A stretch of DNA of 64,000 nt, from positions 1-64,000 of the forward strand of contig NC_083514.1 of NCBI RefSeq assembly GCF_032362555.1, written 5' to 3'. This DNA is from Amyelois transitella. Taxonomy: Eukaryota; Arthropoda; Insecta; Lepidoptera; Pyralidae. This document shows, piece after piece, positions 12,701 to 21,580 of this stretch (the stretch's first letter is position 1; each line of letters opens with the position of its first letter). The notes beneath the pieces were generated by a model. The model did no database searches. It was not told the DNA's origin and worked only from the letters and a program-made list of their open reading frames with translations. A program made the translations under genes and the position numbers.

Positions 12701-13408
12701 ACAAACACAAATATTAACTTCACCGAAGCTCTTGTCTTCTCCGACTCTCTATCATCCCTCAAGGCTATTCAAGACCGCAGCAACACCGATCCACTAGTAA
12801 ACCAAATCCACCACCTCATCTCCTTTCTCTCCTCCATCCATATTATAGTTAAATTCGTCTGGTCCAAGGCTCATGTTGGCATAGTGGGAAATGAGATAGC
12901 AGATGCTGCGGCTAAGGAGGCCGCTGAGAAGAAAACCGCAACTCTGCTAAATCACTTCCCGCTCTCACACGCCAAGCGACTCCTGCGCCAGCGCACTCTG
13001 GACGCTTGGCAGTGCGAATACGAGTCGGCCCCACAAGGGTCTGTAACAAAAACCTTCTTCCCATCTATCTTTGCAATAGCCCAATTCCGACAGTACATCA
13101 AACCCTCGTTCTCCGTCACTCAAATTTTATCAGGACATGGATATCATAAGACATACCTACACAAGTATAAAATCACTGAGGACGATCGTTGTCCTTGCGA
13201 CGACGCGACTCCTCAGGACGTCCACCACCTTCTCAAATCCTGCCCAATATTCCGTAGTCACCGAGAAAAATATATAATGACATGCCTTAATAAAAACTTA
13301 GAACCATTTAACATGAACACTGTACACAAATCTGAAGACGCCATAAAATATTTAGTAGAACATATAAACCATATAGTAAATCACTTAAAACGGATCAACG
13401 GCACCTAG
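9710..13408 (+). CDS. ORF2: APE-type endonuclease, reverse transcriptase, RNase H
   Basis: 1232 residues from the first ATG (9710). A second ATG at 9743 sits inside ATGGTTATTAA, overlapping the ORF1 stop, and is the likelier start by termination-reinitiation (1221 residues). Domains, counted from 9710: endonuclease about 15-235 (QCNLQRS, SEPYVG, GGDANGCH, SSDHNAV); reverse transcriptase about 490-780 (SYRPIGLICVFGKILERLI, LDIKAAFDNAWW, GCVQGSACGPVFWN, catalytic FADD near 696-700); RNase H about 940-1075 (FTDGSKK, ELFAIAEAL, FSDSLSSL, NEIADAAA); a C-terminal Cys/His motif near 1160-1180. In the TRAS family the endonuclease nicks telomere repeats and the RT copies RNA onto the nick. No frameshift or stop was found. 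Confidence 0.94.
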   Translation: MPLKPYKEVPTMVINHKLKIIQCNLQRSYVSQQEFFRYFHLNSYDVALISEPYVGTSLEVKPPPGITIYQFPMGSRVKACIATTSKVAALGVTQLSTANFAVIRVSLGLNNLEIASLYIEPNVDNDDTIGKLNRFLQTPGSAWRLVGGDANGCHQEWGECSANSRGEDLVAVMASHNMSVCNVGHDPTFEAIRHGAHCSSIVDVTYSSQYLADAVHNWRVNRDACPSSDHNAVDYEIFTSGKPDKPKRSTTFRFSTYRADWAKFREKLNERLEPLVAQTDFSSLTNAGLDRVVDRLTANVQGTCYSVLPRKPGSKFYNPWWSDELEQRKKECIRLHHRLHDLKKAKRPLDEAIKAYREVKQEYARTLSKTSTEHFRQFCEAQGKEDVWAVTNRIIKESPLRRPPQTLKCDGIFTDSGPNTASALLKHFYPDDTPDSSDQQKLMRVAMNNLPNSEDDLPFSVAEIREQFSHANPKKAPGADHLTADICGAVFEAQPEFLTALYNKCLQIGYFPKSWKQAVVKILPKPGKTEMDSLSSYRPIGLICVFGKILERLIVKRIIYKAECDNSLSERQYGFREQVSTTDALEKAIETIKTAKSKGLQVVAISLDIKAAFDNAWWPALFARLKHVNCPKNFYRLVQNYVSERVVTLDYANSTASKMMTKGCVQGSACGPVFWNMILDELLSMPLPQGTHIQAFADDVLLIVEGATCEEVEAVASTSLDLISSWGESVKLMFGPDKTQSISFTQKTKTAIIKMRNTIIPLTDQIKILGVIIDSKLNFIQHVNYVIRKASKIFKNLCKFVRPTWGVHPENVECIYRQVIVPIITYAAGIWGTATKFYSVRRALRSFQRSFAIRAIRGFHTISAVAALAIAQFPPLHLVIDESLEIHRTKKTGICQELPDDIALYSKTKVRGLLHPAKRVTITYDEATTQEDTTALINPDAPNIFTDGSKKEDGQAGASFVVMMEGQRPVIKKFKLCRTASVFMCELFAIAEALKWLTNTNINFTEALVFSDSLSSLKAIQDRSNTDPLVNQIHHLISFLSSIHIIVKFVWSKAHVGIVGNEIADAAAKEAAEKKTATLLNHFPLSHAKRLLRQRTLDAWQCEYESAPQGSVTKTFFPSIFAIAQFRQYIKPSFSVTQILSGHGYHKTYLHKYKITEDDRCPCDDATPQDVHHLLKSCPIFRSHREKYIMTCLNKNLEPFNMNTVHKSEDAIKYLVEHINHIVNHLKRINGT

Positions 13409-13580
13409 TAATACAAACAATATAGCTCAAAATTTTTTATAGCGACGACGTGGCATCTGTATCAAATAGCAGATGCCCATCAACGCTACTCTCTCGACAC
13501 AAACATATAGTATACCCAATCTTACAAATTTGTTCTTAACAAGTAAATTTTAGCATATAAAAAAAAAAAAAAAAAAAAAA

Positions 13581-13682
13581 CCTAACCTAACCTAACCTAA
13601 CCTAACCTAACCTAACCTAACCTAACCTAACCTAACCTAACCTAACCTAACCTAACCTAACCTAACCTAACCCGCCGTTAAC
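13581..13682. repeat. Telomere repeat to 16-mer satellite junction
   Basis: Eighteen CCTAA units (13581-13670) run directly into CCCGCCGTTAAC (13671-13682), so that 13666-13681 is one exact copy of the 16-bp satellite unit found at 16584-21580. The third retrotransposon starts immediately after. The innermost telomere repeat is thus in register with the satellite. Confidence 0.9.
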
Positions 13683-14119
13683 AGTCTGCTCCGAGCGCTC
13701 GTCGAGTACGGACGTGCTCTGATGCGCTCCTCAAATTAATTGCAAAAAAATATTTTTAAAATAGTTTTAAAAATTCAGAAAAATTGTGAAAAATATAATC
13801 TAGTGGACAGTGACACGGTGTGCTTATCAGGATAGGGTCAGTGGCTCCAGACCGAGGTGATTGACGCAATTTTCACGAGCCAGACCACGTGCCTGTGCGA
13901 AGTGACTTTAAATAAAAAGTAAGTGCAGTGCATTATTCTTAGACCCTCCGACACGAACAATTATCCCGTATTTTACTCTTGTCTAGTCCATTAGTGTTAA
14001 GTTTTTAAGTAAAATTGACTGGCGTTTTGCCTTCTCCTATATTTTAGTTCCCATTTTAGCTATACTATATTGTATTTTTTCCTGTATTTTACAACTTTTA
14101 CAAATTTACATTTTAAATC

Positions 14120-15517
14120 ATGACTCCTAACCCTACGCCAAAGACCGTGTCTTTTAAAAAGACACTTTCCTACTATGATGATAACACGATTTCTCCCACT
14201 CAACTATCGAGTGATTCCACCATCACGGACTCCCCTCCCAGGGCACCACCGACGGAATGGGCTACCCCTATAACTAGGAGTAGGTTCGTACAGCACTTCC
14301 CGAAAACCCCGCTATTAAGAGAGGAGAACAGAAGGAAGATCCTGAGCGATGACGATCGGGACAGGTTGGGCGGCAATATTAGAGGCCTCTTGGAGGCTGC
14401 CATCAACGAGGTCGAAACGGCGCTGCGTTTAAAGAGAACGACCAAAGATTCTGTCATTCAGAAGTTAAAAGCGGTGGACGACCTGGTGTGTGACCTGGCC
14501 ATCTATCAGGAATTGAAAAACTTCACACCAGGTCAAAACCCATGCGTGAGAACGCAGACATCCCCTCCTCCTCAAGAGGAAGAGAATGTAGGTGATATAA
14601 AGAGTTACCTGAAGGTTTTGACTGACCGTTTAGACGAGAATTCAAGGACCTTACGGGACCTGAAAGAGGCCATTAACCATCGGGCAGAATCGGGAACAGG
14701 AACAGGAGCGCAGTCCCGAACCTATTCACAGGTCGTCGCCAATGTGAGGGAACCACCCGTCACCTACCACTCCGTTATTGTCAACGACAAGGCAGGAGTG
14801 GAAACAGGTGACGAGGTGCTGGAGCAAATAAGAGAAGTGGCGGGAGAAGGCGGGGACTGGGTCAGGATAGAGAAAGTAAGGAAAACTAAAGACAGAAAGC
14901 TGATCATAGGCTGTAAGACAAGAGAAGGAAGAGAGAAACTGAAAAAGAGAATTAACAATACAGCCAAACTGGAAGCAAGGGACGTAGAAAATAAAAACCC
15001 CCTAATTATTCTTAAAAATGTCATTAAGCAAAACAAAAACGAGGAGATCCTGGAAAAACTAATTCAACAGAACAATAGGATATTTAAGGAGCTAGAGGAA
15101 GAAGACAAAACAATTGTGTTTAGATTTAGGAAGAGGGCTCGAAACCAGTTGCTGGAGCACCTAGTCCTGAGCGTCCCCTCCAAGATGTGGCGTGCCGTGG
15201 TCGATGCTGGCTCGGTGCGCATCGATATGCAGCGGATCCAGGTGGAGGACTATTCTCCCCTGGTCCAATGCTCGATGTGCCTGGGCTACGGCCACGGCAG
15301 GCGCCACTGCAGGGAAAAAGCTGAAAGGTGCAGCCATTGCGGTGGGGAGCACCAGAGGGCGGTGTGTGAGAGCTGGATGGCGGGAGCCGTCCCATCGTGC
15401 CTGAACTGCCGGGCAGACCGAAGTGCGGTAAGTGACAATCACAACGCCTTCAGCTCTGCGTGTCAGGTCAGGCAAAGGTGGGAGGCTCTCGCCAGATCCA
15501 GAATTGCGTACGTGTGA
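14120..15517 (+). CDS. Gag-like ORF1 protein with zinc knuckles, ORF1-only element
   Basis: 465 residues, uninterrupted. Short Ser/Thr/Pro-rich N-terminus; a charged, helical central part rich in Lys and Glu (about 75-330); C-terminal zinc knuckles at about 384-397 (CSMCLGYGHGRRHC) and 404-416, then a further CLNC motif at about 427-430 followed by a conserved His/Cys tail. This is the R1-clade ORF1 layout. Such proteins package element RNA. With no ORF2 in the same element, reverse transcription would have to come from elsewhere. The start at 14120 is the first ATG after a 430-bp leader and gives the full conserved length; I see no upstream alternative. Confidence 0.86.
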   Translation: MTPNPTPKTVSFKKTLSYYDDNTISPTQLSSDSTITDSPPRAPPTEWATPITRSRFVQHFPKTPLLREENRRKILSDDDRDRLGGNIRGLLEAAINEVETALRLKRTTKDSVIQKLKAVDDLVCDLAIYQELKNFTPGQNPCVRTQTSPPPQEEENVGDIKSYLKVLTDRLDENSRTLRDLKEAINHRAESGTGTGAQSRTYSQVVANVREPPVTYHSVIVNDKAGVETGDEVLEQIREVAGEGGDWVRIEKVRKTKDRKLIIGCKTREGREKLKKRINNTAKLEARDVENKNPLIILKNVIKQNKNEEILEKLIQQNNRIFKELEEEDKTIVFRFRKRARNQLLEHLVLSVPSKMWRAVVDAGSVRIDMQRIQVEDYSPLVQCSMCLGYGHGRRHCREKAERCSHCGGEHQRAVCESWMAGAVPSCLNCRADRSAVSDNHNAFSSACQVRQRWEALARSRIAYV

Positions 15518-15810
15518 ACTTGGGTTCTTTGGATTCCCGGCCGTGCCGCGGCACTCTGATTGCTGAGTTGATGGACTTGCGTCATTAAGTAGGCAATTAT
15601 GTTCGGCATGCTGCGACACGTGCGGGAAAACCGGGGCTCGGTTCACACGTAAACAACAGTGCACAGGTGGCTCCATGTCAGCGAATAATTGTTATTCGCT
15701 GGCACGAAAACACGCGAGGTGCGAAAAACACGCAATATTATAGTTGTTTAATTTTAAAGGTTTTTAAATGGCGGTTTTAGCGGTTAAGTAGTAATAGGTT
15801 TTTATGTTTT

Positions 15811-16053
15811 AAAATTTGACTTGTTATTGTTTATTAAAGTAAGATAATTATAAGTTGTGACTACCCTGTATTAGGTTTAAAAGACGGTAGTTTAGTTAAA
15901 AATTTTTTGACAAGTACCCTGCAGGTATTGAAAAACTTGACTTGTTATTGATTATTTAAAGTAGGGTAATTATAAATTGTGACTACCCTGTATGCATATA
16001 AGACGGTAGTTTGGTAAAAATTATTTTTTTGACAAGTACCCGCTGGTATAAAA
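15811..16053 (+). repeat. Two 121-bp tandem repeats in the 3' UTR
   Basis: The segments starting near 15811 and near 15932 are about 121 bp each and clearly similar; both contain GACTTGTTATTG, TGTGACTACCCTGTAT, AGACGGTAGTTT and GACAAGTACCC, in the same order. They lie in the long 3' UTR of the ORF1-only element. Repeated 3' UTR blocks may be binding sites for the reverse transcriptase or ORF1 protein, which is not shown here. Confidence 0.85.
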
Positions 16054-16522
16054 AATTACAGCGTTATAAGGATAGCAAATCATGCTAATTTAACAACAGA
16101 TTCACAAATAGATGTGATTAACAAAAAGTTCTGTTATTTTTAAGCAGTATCGTCTATATTTAGGAATATAAACTTGACTATTAACAATATGTTTAGCAAT
16201 AATTATTAAATAAAGTATAAGAATAAAGACGGGACATTAAAGTGAGCAAGACGTAGAAATAAATTGTTATTAGGAATAAATATTACATTGCTTCAAGTGT
16301 TTAAATGTAAAGAATTTTAATTTTAAAATGTTTTTATGTGTAGAAATTGGCAATATTATACTATGCTGAATGTATAAGAGAGTAAGTAACAACCTATCAA
16401 CTGTACGAATATAGAGCAGACTAGATGAGGTAATAGGTTAAGGCATAGTTTTATCATAGAAAATGTAAACAATATTGTCTGAAAATGTCTCTGTCATACA
16501 ATAGAGAGATACTGCAATAAAC

Positions 16523-16553
16523 TCCCCCTGGGTGTGGTGTAACACCCGGGGGA
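16523..16553 (+). other. 3'-terminal RNA hairpin of the ORF1-only LINE
   Basis: TCCCCC-GGGTGT (T29 bulged) pairs with ACACCCGGGGGA over 12 bp, with a 6-nt loop, five bases before the poly(A) run. An AATAAA lies just upstream (16517-16522). A stem next to the tail is the kind of structure that several LINE reverse transcriptases recognise when priming on the target; that role is inferred. Confidence 0.7.
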
Positions 16554-16583
16554 AAACTAAAAAAAAAAAAAAAAAAAAAAAAA

Positions 16584-19500
16584 CCCGCCGTTAACCTAAC
16601 CCGCCGTTAACCTAACCCGCCGTTAACCTAACCCGCCGTTAACCTAACCCGCCGTTAACCTAACCCGCCGTTAACCTAACCCGCCGTTAACCTAACCCGC
16701 CGTTAACCTAACCCGCCGTTAACCTAACCCGCCGTTAACCTAACCCGCCGTTAACCTAACCCGCCGTTAACCTAACCCGCCGTTAACCTAACCCGCCGTT
16801 AACCTAACCCGCCGTTAACCTAACCCGCCGTTAACCTAACCCGCCGTTAACCTAACCCGCCGTTAACCTAACCCGCCGTTAACCTAACCCGCCGTTAACC
16901 TAACCCGCCGTTAACCTAACCCGCCGTTAACCTAACCCGCCGTTAACCTAACCCGCCGTTAACCTAACCCGCCGTTAACCTAACCCGCCGTTAACCTAAC
17001 CCGCCGTTAACCTAACCCGCCGTTAACCTAACCCGCCGTTAACCTAACCCGCCGTTAACCTAACCCGCCGTTAACCTAACCCGCCGTTAACCTAACCCGC
17101 CGTTAACCTAACCCGCCGTTAACCTAACCCGCCGTTAACCTAACCCGCCGTTAACCTAACCCGCCGTTAACCTAACCCGCCGTTAACCTAACCCGCCGTT
17201 AACCTAACCCGCCGTTAACCTAACCCGCCGTTAACCTAACCCGCCGTTAACCTAACCCGCCGTTAACCTAACCCGCCGTTAACCTAACCCGCCGTTAACC
17301 TAACCCGCCGTTAACCTAACCCGCCGTTAACCTAACCCGCCGTTAACCTAACCCGCCGTTAACCTAACCCGCCGTTAACCTAACCCGCCGTTAACCTAAC
17401 CCGCCGTTAACCTAACCCGCCGTTAACCTAACCCGCCGTTAACCTAACCCGCCGTTAACCTAACCCGCCGTTAACCTAACCCGCCGTTAACCTAACCCGC
17501 CGTTAACCTAACCCGCCGTTAACCTAACCCGCCGTTAACCTAACCCGCCGTTAACCTAACCCGCCGTTAACCTAACCCGCCGTTAACCTAACCCGCCGTT
17601 AACCTAACCCGCCGTTAACCTAACCCGCCGTTAACCTAACCCGCCGTTAACCTAACCCGCCGTTAACCTAACCCGCCGTTAACCTAACCCGCCGTTAACC
17701 TAACCCGCCGTTAACCTAACCCGCCGTTAACCTAACCCGCCGTTAACCTAACCCGCCGTTAACCTAACCCGCCGTTAACCTAACCCGCCGTTAACCTAAC
17801 CCGCCGTTAACCTAACCCGCCGTTAACCTAACCCGCCGTTAACCTAACCCGCCGTTAACCTAACCCGCCGTTAACCTAACCCGCCGTTAACCTAACCCGC
17901 CGTTAACCTAACCCGCCGTTAACCTAACCCGCCGTTAACCTAACCCGCCGTTAACCTAACCCGCCGTTAACCTAACCCGCCGTTAACCTAACCCGCCGTT
18001 AACCTAACCCGCCGTTAACCTAACCCGCCGTTAACCTAACCCGCCGTTAACCTAACCCGCCGTTAACCTAACCCGCCGTTAACCTAACCCGCCGTTAACC
18101 TAACCCGCCGTTAACCTAACCCGCCGTTAACCTAACCCGCCGTTAACCTAACCCGCCGTTAACCTAACCCGCCGTTAACCTAACCCGCCGTTAACCTAAC
18201 CCGCCGTTAACCTAACCCGCCGTTAACCTAACCCGCCGTTAACCTAACCCGCCGTTAACCTAACCCGCCGTTAACCTAACCCGCCGTTAACCTAACCCGC
18301 CGTTAACCTAACCCGCCGTTAACCTAACCCGCCGTTAACCTAACCCGCCGTTAACCTAACCCGCCGTTAACCTAACCCGCCGTTAACCTAACCCGCCGTT
18401 AACCTAACCCGCCGTTAACCTAACCCGCCGTTAACCTAACCCGCCGTTAACCTAACCCGCCGTTAACCTAACCCGCCGTTAACCTAACCCGCCGTTAACC
18501 TAACCCGCCGTTAACCTAACCCGCCGTTAACCTAACCCGCCGTTAACCTAACCCGCCGTTAACCTAACCCGCCGTTAACCTAACCCGCCGTTAACCTAAC
18601 CCGCCGTTAACCTAACCCGCCGTTAACCTAACCCGCCGTTAACCTAACCCGCCGTTAACCTAACCCGCCGTTAACCTAACCCGCCGTTAACCTAACCCGC
18701 CGTTAACCTAACCCGCCGTTAACCTAACCCGCCGTTAACCTAACCCGCCGTTAACCTAACCCGCCGTTAACCTAACCCGCCGTTAACCTAACCCGCCGTT
18801 AACCTAACCCGCCGTTAACCTAACCCGCCGTTAACCTAACCCGCCGTTAACCTAACCCGCCGTTAACCTAACCCGCCGTTAACCTAACCCGCCGTTAACC
18901 TAACCCGCCGTTAACCTAACCCGCCGTTAACCTAACCCGCCGTTAACCTAACCCGCCGTTAACCTAACCCGCCGTTAACCTAACCCGCCGTTAACCTAAC
19001 CCGCCGTTAACCTAACCCGCCGTTAACCTAACCCGCCGTTAACCTAACCCGCCGTTAACCTAACCCGCCGTTAACCTAACCCGCCGTTAACCTAACCCGC
19101 CGTTAACCTAACCCGCCGTTAACCTAACCCGCCGTTAACCTAACCCGCCGTTAACCTAACCCGCCGTTAACCTAACCCGCCGTTAACCTAACCCGCCGTT
19201 AACCTAACCCGCCGTTAACCTAACCCGCCGTTAACCTAACCCGCCGTTAACCTAACCCGCCGTTAACCTAACCCGCCGTTAACCTAACCCGCCGTTAACC
19301 TAACCCGCCGTTAACCTAACCCGCCGTTAACCTAACCCGCCGTTAACCTAACCCGCCGTTAACCTAACCCGCCGTTAACCTAACCCGCCGTTAACCTAAC
19401 CCGCCGTTAACCTAACCCGCCGTTAACCTAACCCGCCGTTAACCTAACCCGCCGTTAACCTAACCCGCCGTTAACCTAACCCGCCGTTAACCTAACCCGC

Positions 19501-21580
19501 CGTTAACCTAACCCGCCGTTAACCTAACCCGCCGTTAACCTAACCCGCCGTTAACCTAACCCGCCGTTAACCTAACCCGCCGTTAACCTAACCCGCCGTT
19601 AACCTAACCCGCCGTTAACCTAACCCGCCGTTAACCTAACCCGCCGTTAACCTAACCCGCCGTTAACCTAACCCGCCGTTAACCTAACCCGCCGTTAACC
19701 TAACCCGCCGTTAACCTAACCCGCCGTTAACCTAACCCGCCGTTAACCTAACCCGCCGTTAACCTAACCCGCCGTTAACCTAACCCGCCGTTAACCTAAC
19801 CCGCCGTTAACCTAACCCGCCGTTAACCTAACCCGCCGTTAACCTAACCCGCCGTTAACCTAACCCGCCGTTAACCTAACCCGCCGTTAACCTAACCCGC
19901 CGTTAACCTAACCCGCCGTTAACCTAACCCGCCGTTAACCTAACCCGCCGTTAACCTAACCCGCCGTTAACCTAACCCGCCGTTAACCTAACCCGCCGTT
20001 AACCTAACCCGCCGTTAACCTAACCCGCCGTTAACCTAACCCGCCGTTAACCTAACCCGCCGTTAACCTAACCCGCCGTTAACCTAACCCGCCGTTAACC
20101 TAACCCGCCGTTAACCTAACCCGCCGTTAACCTAACCCGCCGTTAACCTAACCCGCCGTTAACCTAACCCGCCGTTAACCTAACCCGCCGTTAACCTAAC
20201 CCGCCGTTAACCTAACCCGCCGTTAACCTAACCCGCCGTTAACCTAACCCGCCGTTAACCTAACCCGCCGTTAACCTAACCCGCCGTTAACCTAACCCGC
20301 CGTTAACCTAACCCGCCGTTAACCTAACCCGCCGTTAACCTAACCCGCCGTTAACCTAACCCGCCGTTAACCTAACCCGCCGTTAACCTAACCCGCCGTT
20401 AACCTAACCCGCCGTTAACCTAACCCGCCGTTAACCTAACCCGCCGTTAACCTAACCCGCCGTTAACCTAACCCGCCGTTAACCTAACCCGCCGTTAACC
20501 TAACCCGCCGTTAACCTAACCCGCCGTTAACCTAACCCGCCGTTAACCTAACCCGCCGTTAACCTAACCCGCCGTTAACCTAACCCGCCGTTAACCTAAC
20601 CCGCCGTTAACCTAACCCGCCGTTAACCTAACCCGCCGTTAACCTAACCCGCCGTTAACCTAACCCGCCGTTAACCTAACCCGCCGTTAACCTAACCCGC
20701 CGTTAACCTAACCCGCCGTTAACCTAACCCGCCGTTAACCTAACCCGCCGTTAACCTAACCCGCCGTTAACCTAACCCGCCGTTAACCTAACCCGCCGTT
20801 AACCTAACCCGCCGTTAACCTAACCCGCCGTTAACCTAACCCGCCGTTAACCTAACCCGCCGTTAACCTAACCCGCCGTTAACCTAACCCGCCGTTAACC
20901 TAACCCGCCGTTAACCTAACCCGCCGTTAACCTAACCCGCCGTTAACCTAACCCGCCGTTAACCTAACCCGCCGTTAACCTAACCCGCCGTTAACCTAAC
21001 CCGCCGTTAACCTAACCCGCCGTTAACCTAACCCGCCGTTAACCTAACCCGCCGTTAACCTAACCCGCCGTTAACCTAACCCGCCGTTAACCTAACCCGC
21101 CGTTAACCTAACCCGCCGTTAACCTAACCCGCCGTTAACCTAACCCGCCGTTAACCTAACCCGCCGTTAACCTAACCCGCCGTTAACCTAACCCGCCGTT
21201 AACCTAACCCGCCGTTAACCTAACCCGCCGTTAACCTAACCCGCCGTTAACCTAACCCGCCGTTAACCTAACCCGCCGTTAACCTAACCCGCCGTTAACC
21301 TAACCCGCCGTTAACCTAACCCGCCGTTAACCTAACCCGCCGTTAACCTAACCCGCCGTTAACCTAACCCGCCGTTAACCTAACCCGCCGTTAACCTAAC
21401 CCGCCGTTAACCTAACCCGCCGTTAACCTAACCCGCCGTTAACCTAACCCGCCGTTAACCTAACCCGCCGTTAACCTAACCCGCCGTTAACCTAACCCGC
21501 CGTTAACCTAACCCGCCGTTAACCTAACCCGCCGTTAACCTAACCCGCCGTTAACCTAACCCGCCGTTAACCTAACCCGC
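16584..21580. repeat. 16-bp satellite CCTAACCCGCCGTTAA, about 312 copies
   Basis: A perfectly periodic array of 4997 bp; the printed lines repeat every 240 bases (15 x 16). Each unit is one telomere repeat CCTAA plus 11 bp, CCCGCCGTTAA. I saw no variant unit. The complementary strand is GC- and G-rich (TTAACGGCGGGTTAGG). The array starts at the poly(A) tail of the third LINE and ends at 21580, where the pattern breaks into CCCGCCCCCCCGGG. Such homogeneity points to recent expansion or continuing exchange between units. The copy number may be compressed in assembly. Confidence 0.97.

Larger units (their letters stand above)
7196..13580 (+). mobile_element. Full-length TRAS-like R1-clade LINE
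   Basis: A 6.4 kb element embedded in (CCTAA)n: 5' flank CCTAACC up to 7195, 3' end of 22 A's (13559-13580) followed by CCTAACC. It has a 5' UTR with an internal duplication (7196-7976), ORF1 (8218-9753), an overlapping ORF2 (9710-13408) and a short 3' UTR. Both frames are open throughout and all catalytic motifs I looked for are present, so it is structurally a candidate autonomous element. The family is called from telomere-specific insertion, poly(A)-CCTAA orientation and the R1-type domain order (three zinc knuckles; endonuclease, reverse transcriptase, RNase H, C-terminal zinc motif). Target-site duplications cannot be read inside a tandem repeat. Confidence 0.93.
13683..16583 (+). mobile_element. 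R1-clade ORF1-only LINE inserted in the 16-bp satellite
   Basis: A 2.9 kb element: 5' UTR 13683-14119, ORF1 14120-15517, 3' UTR of about 1.04 kb (15518-16558) and poly(A) 16559-16583. The bases just 5' (CCCGCCGTTAAC, 13671-13682) and just 3' (same 12 bases, 16584-16595) match, consistent with insertion into a satellite unit, either with a target-site duplication or simply because the target is tandem. ORF2 is absent, and nothing resembling endonuclease or reverse transcriptase remains in the 3' UTR. The ORF1 is unlike those at 5119 and 8218, so this is a different family. It has the same orientation as both outer elements. Confidence 0.85.

Noticed and set aside
7196-13580. Assignment to SART
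   Set aside because: SART elements have poly(A) next to TTAGG; here poly(A) is followed by CCTAA, the TRAS orientation.
15126-15676. Minus-strand open frames opposite the third ORF1
   Set aside because: Shadow of the zinc-knuckle coding region; no domain and no independent signals.
16584-21580. CRISPR-like array
   Set aside because: The 16-bp units are contiguous, with no spacers, and the genome is eukaryotic.
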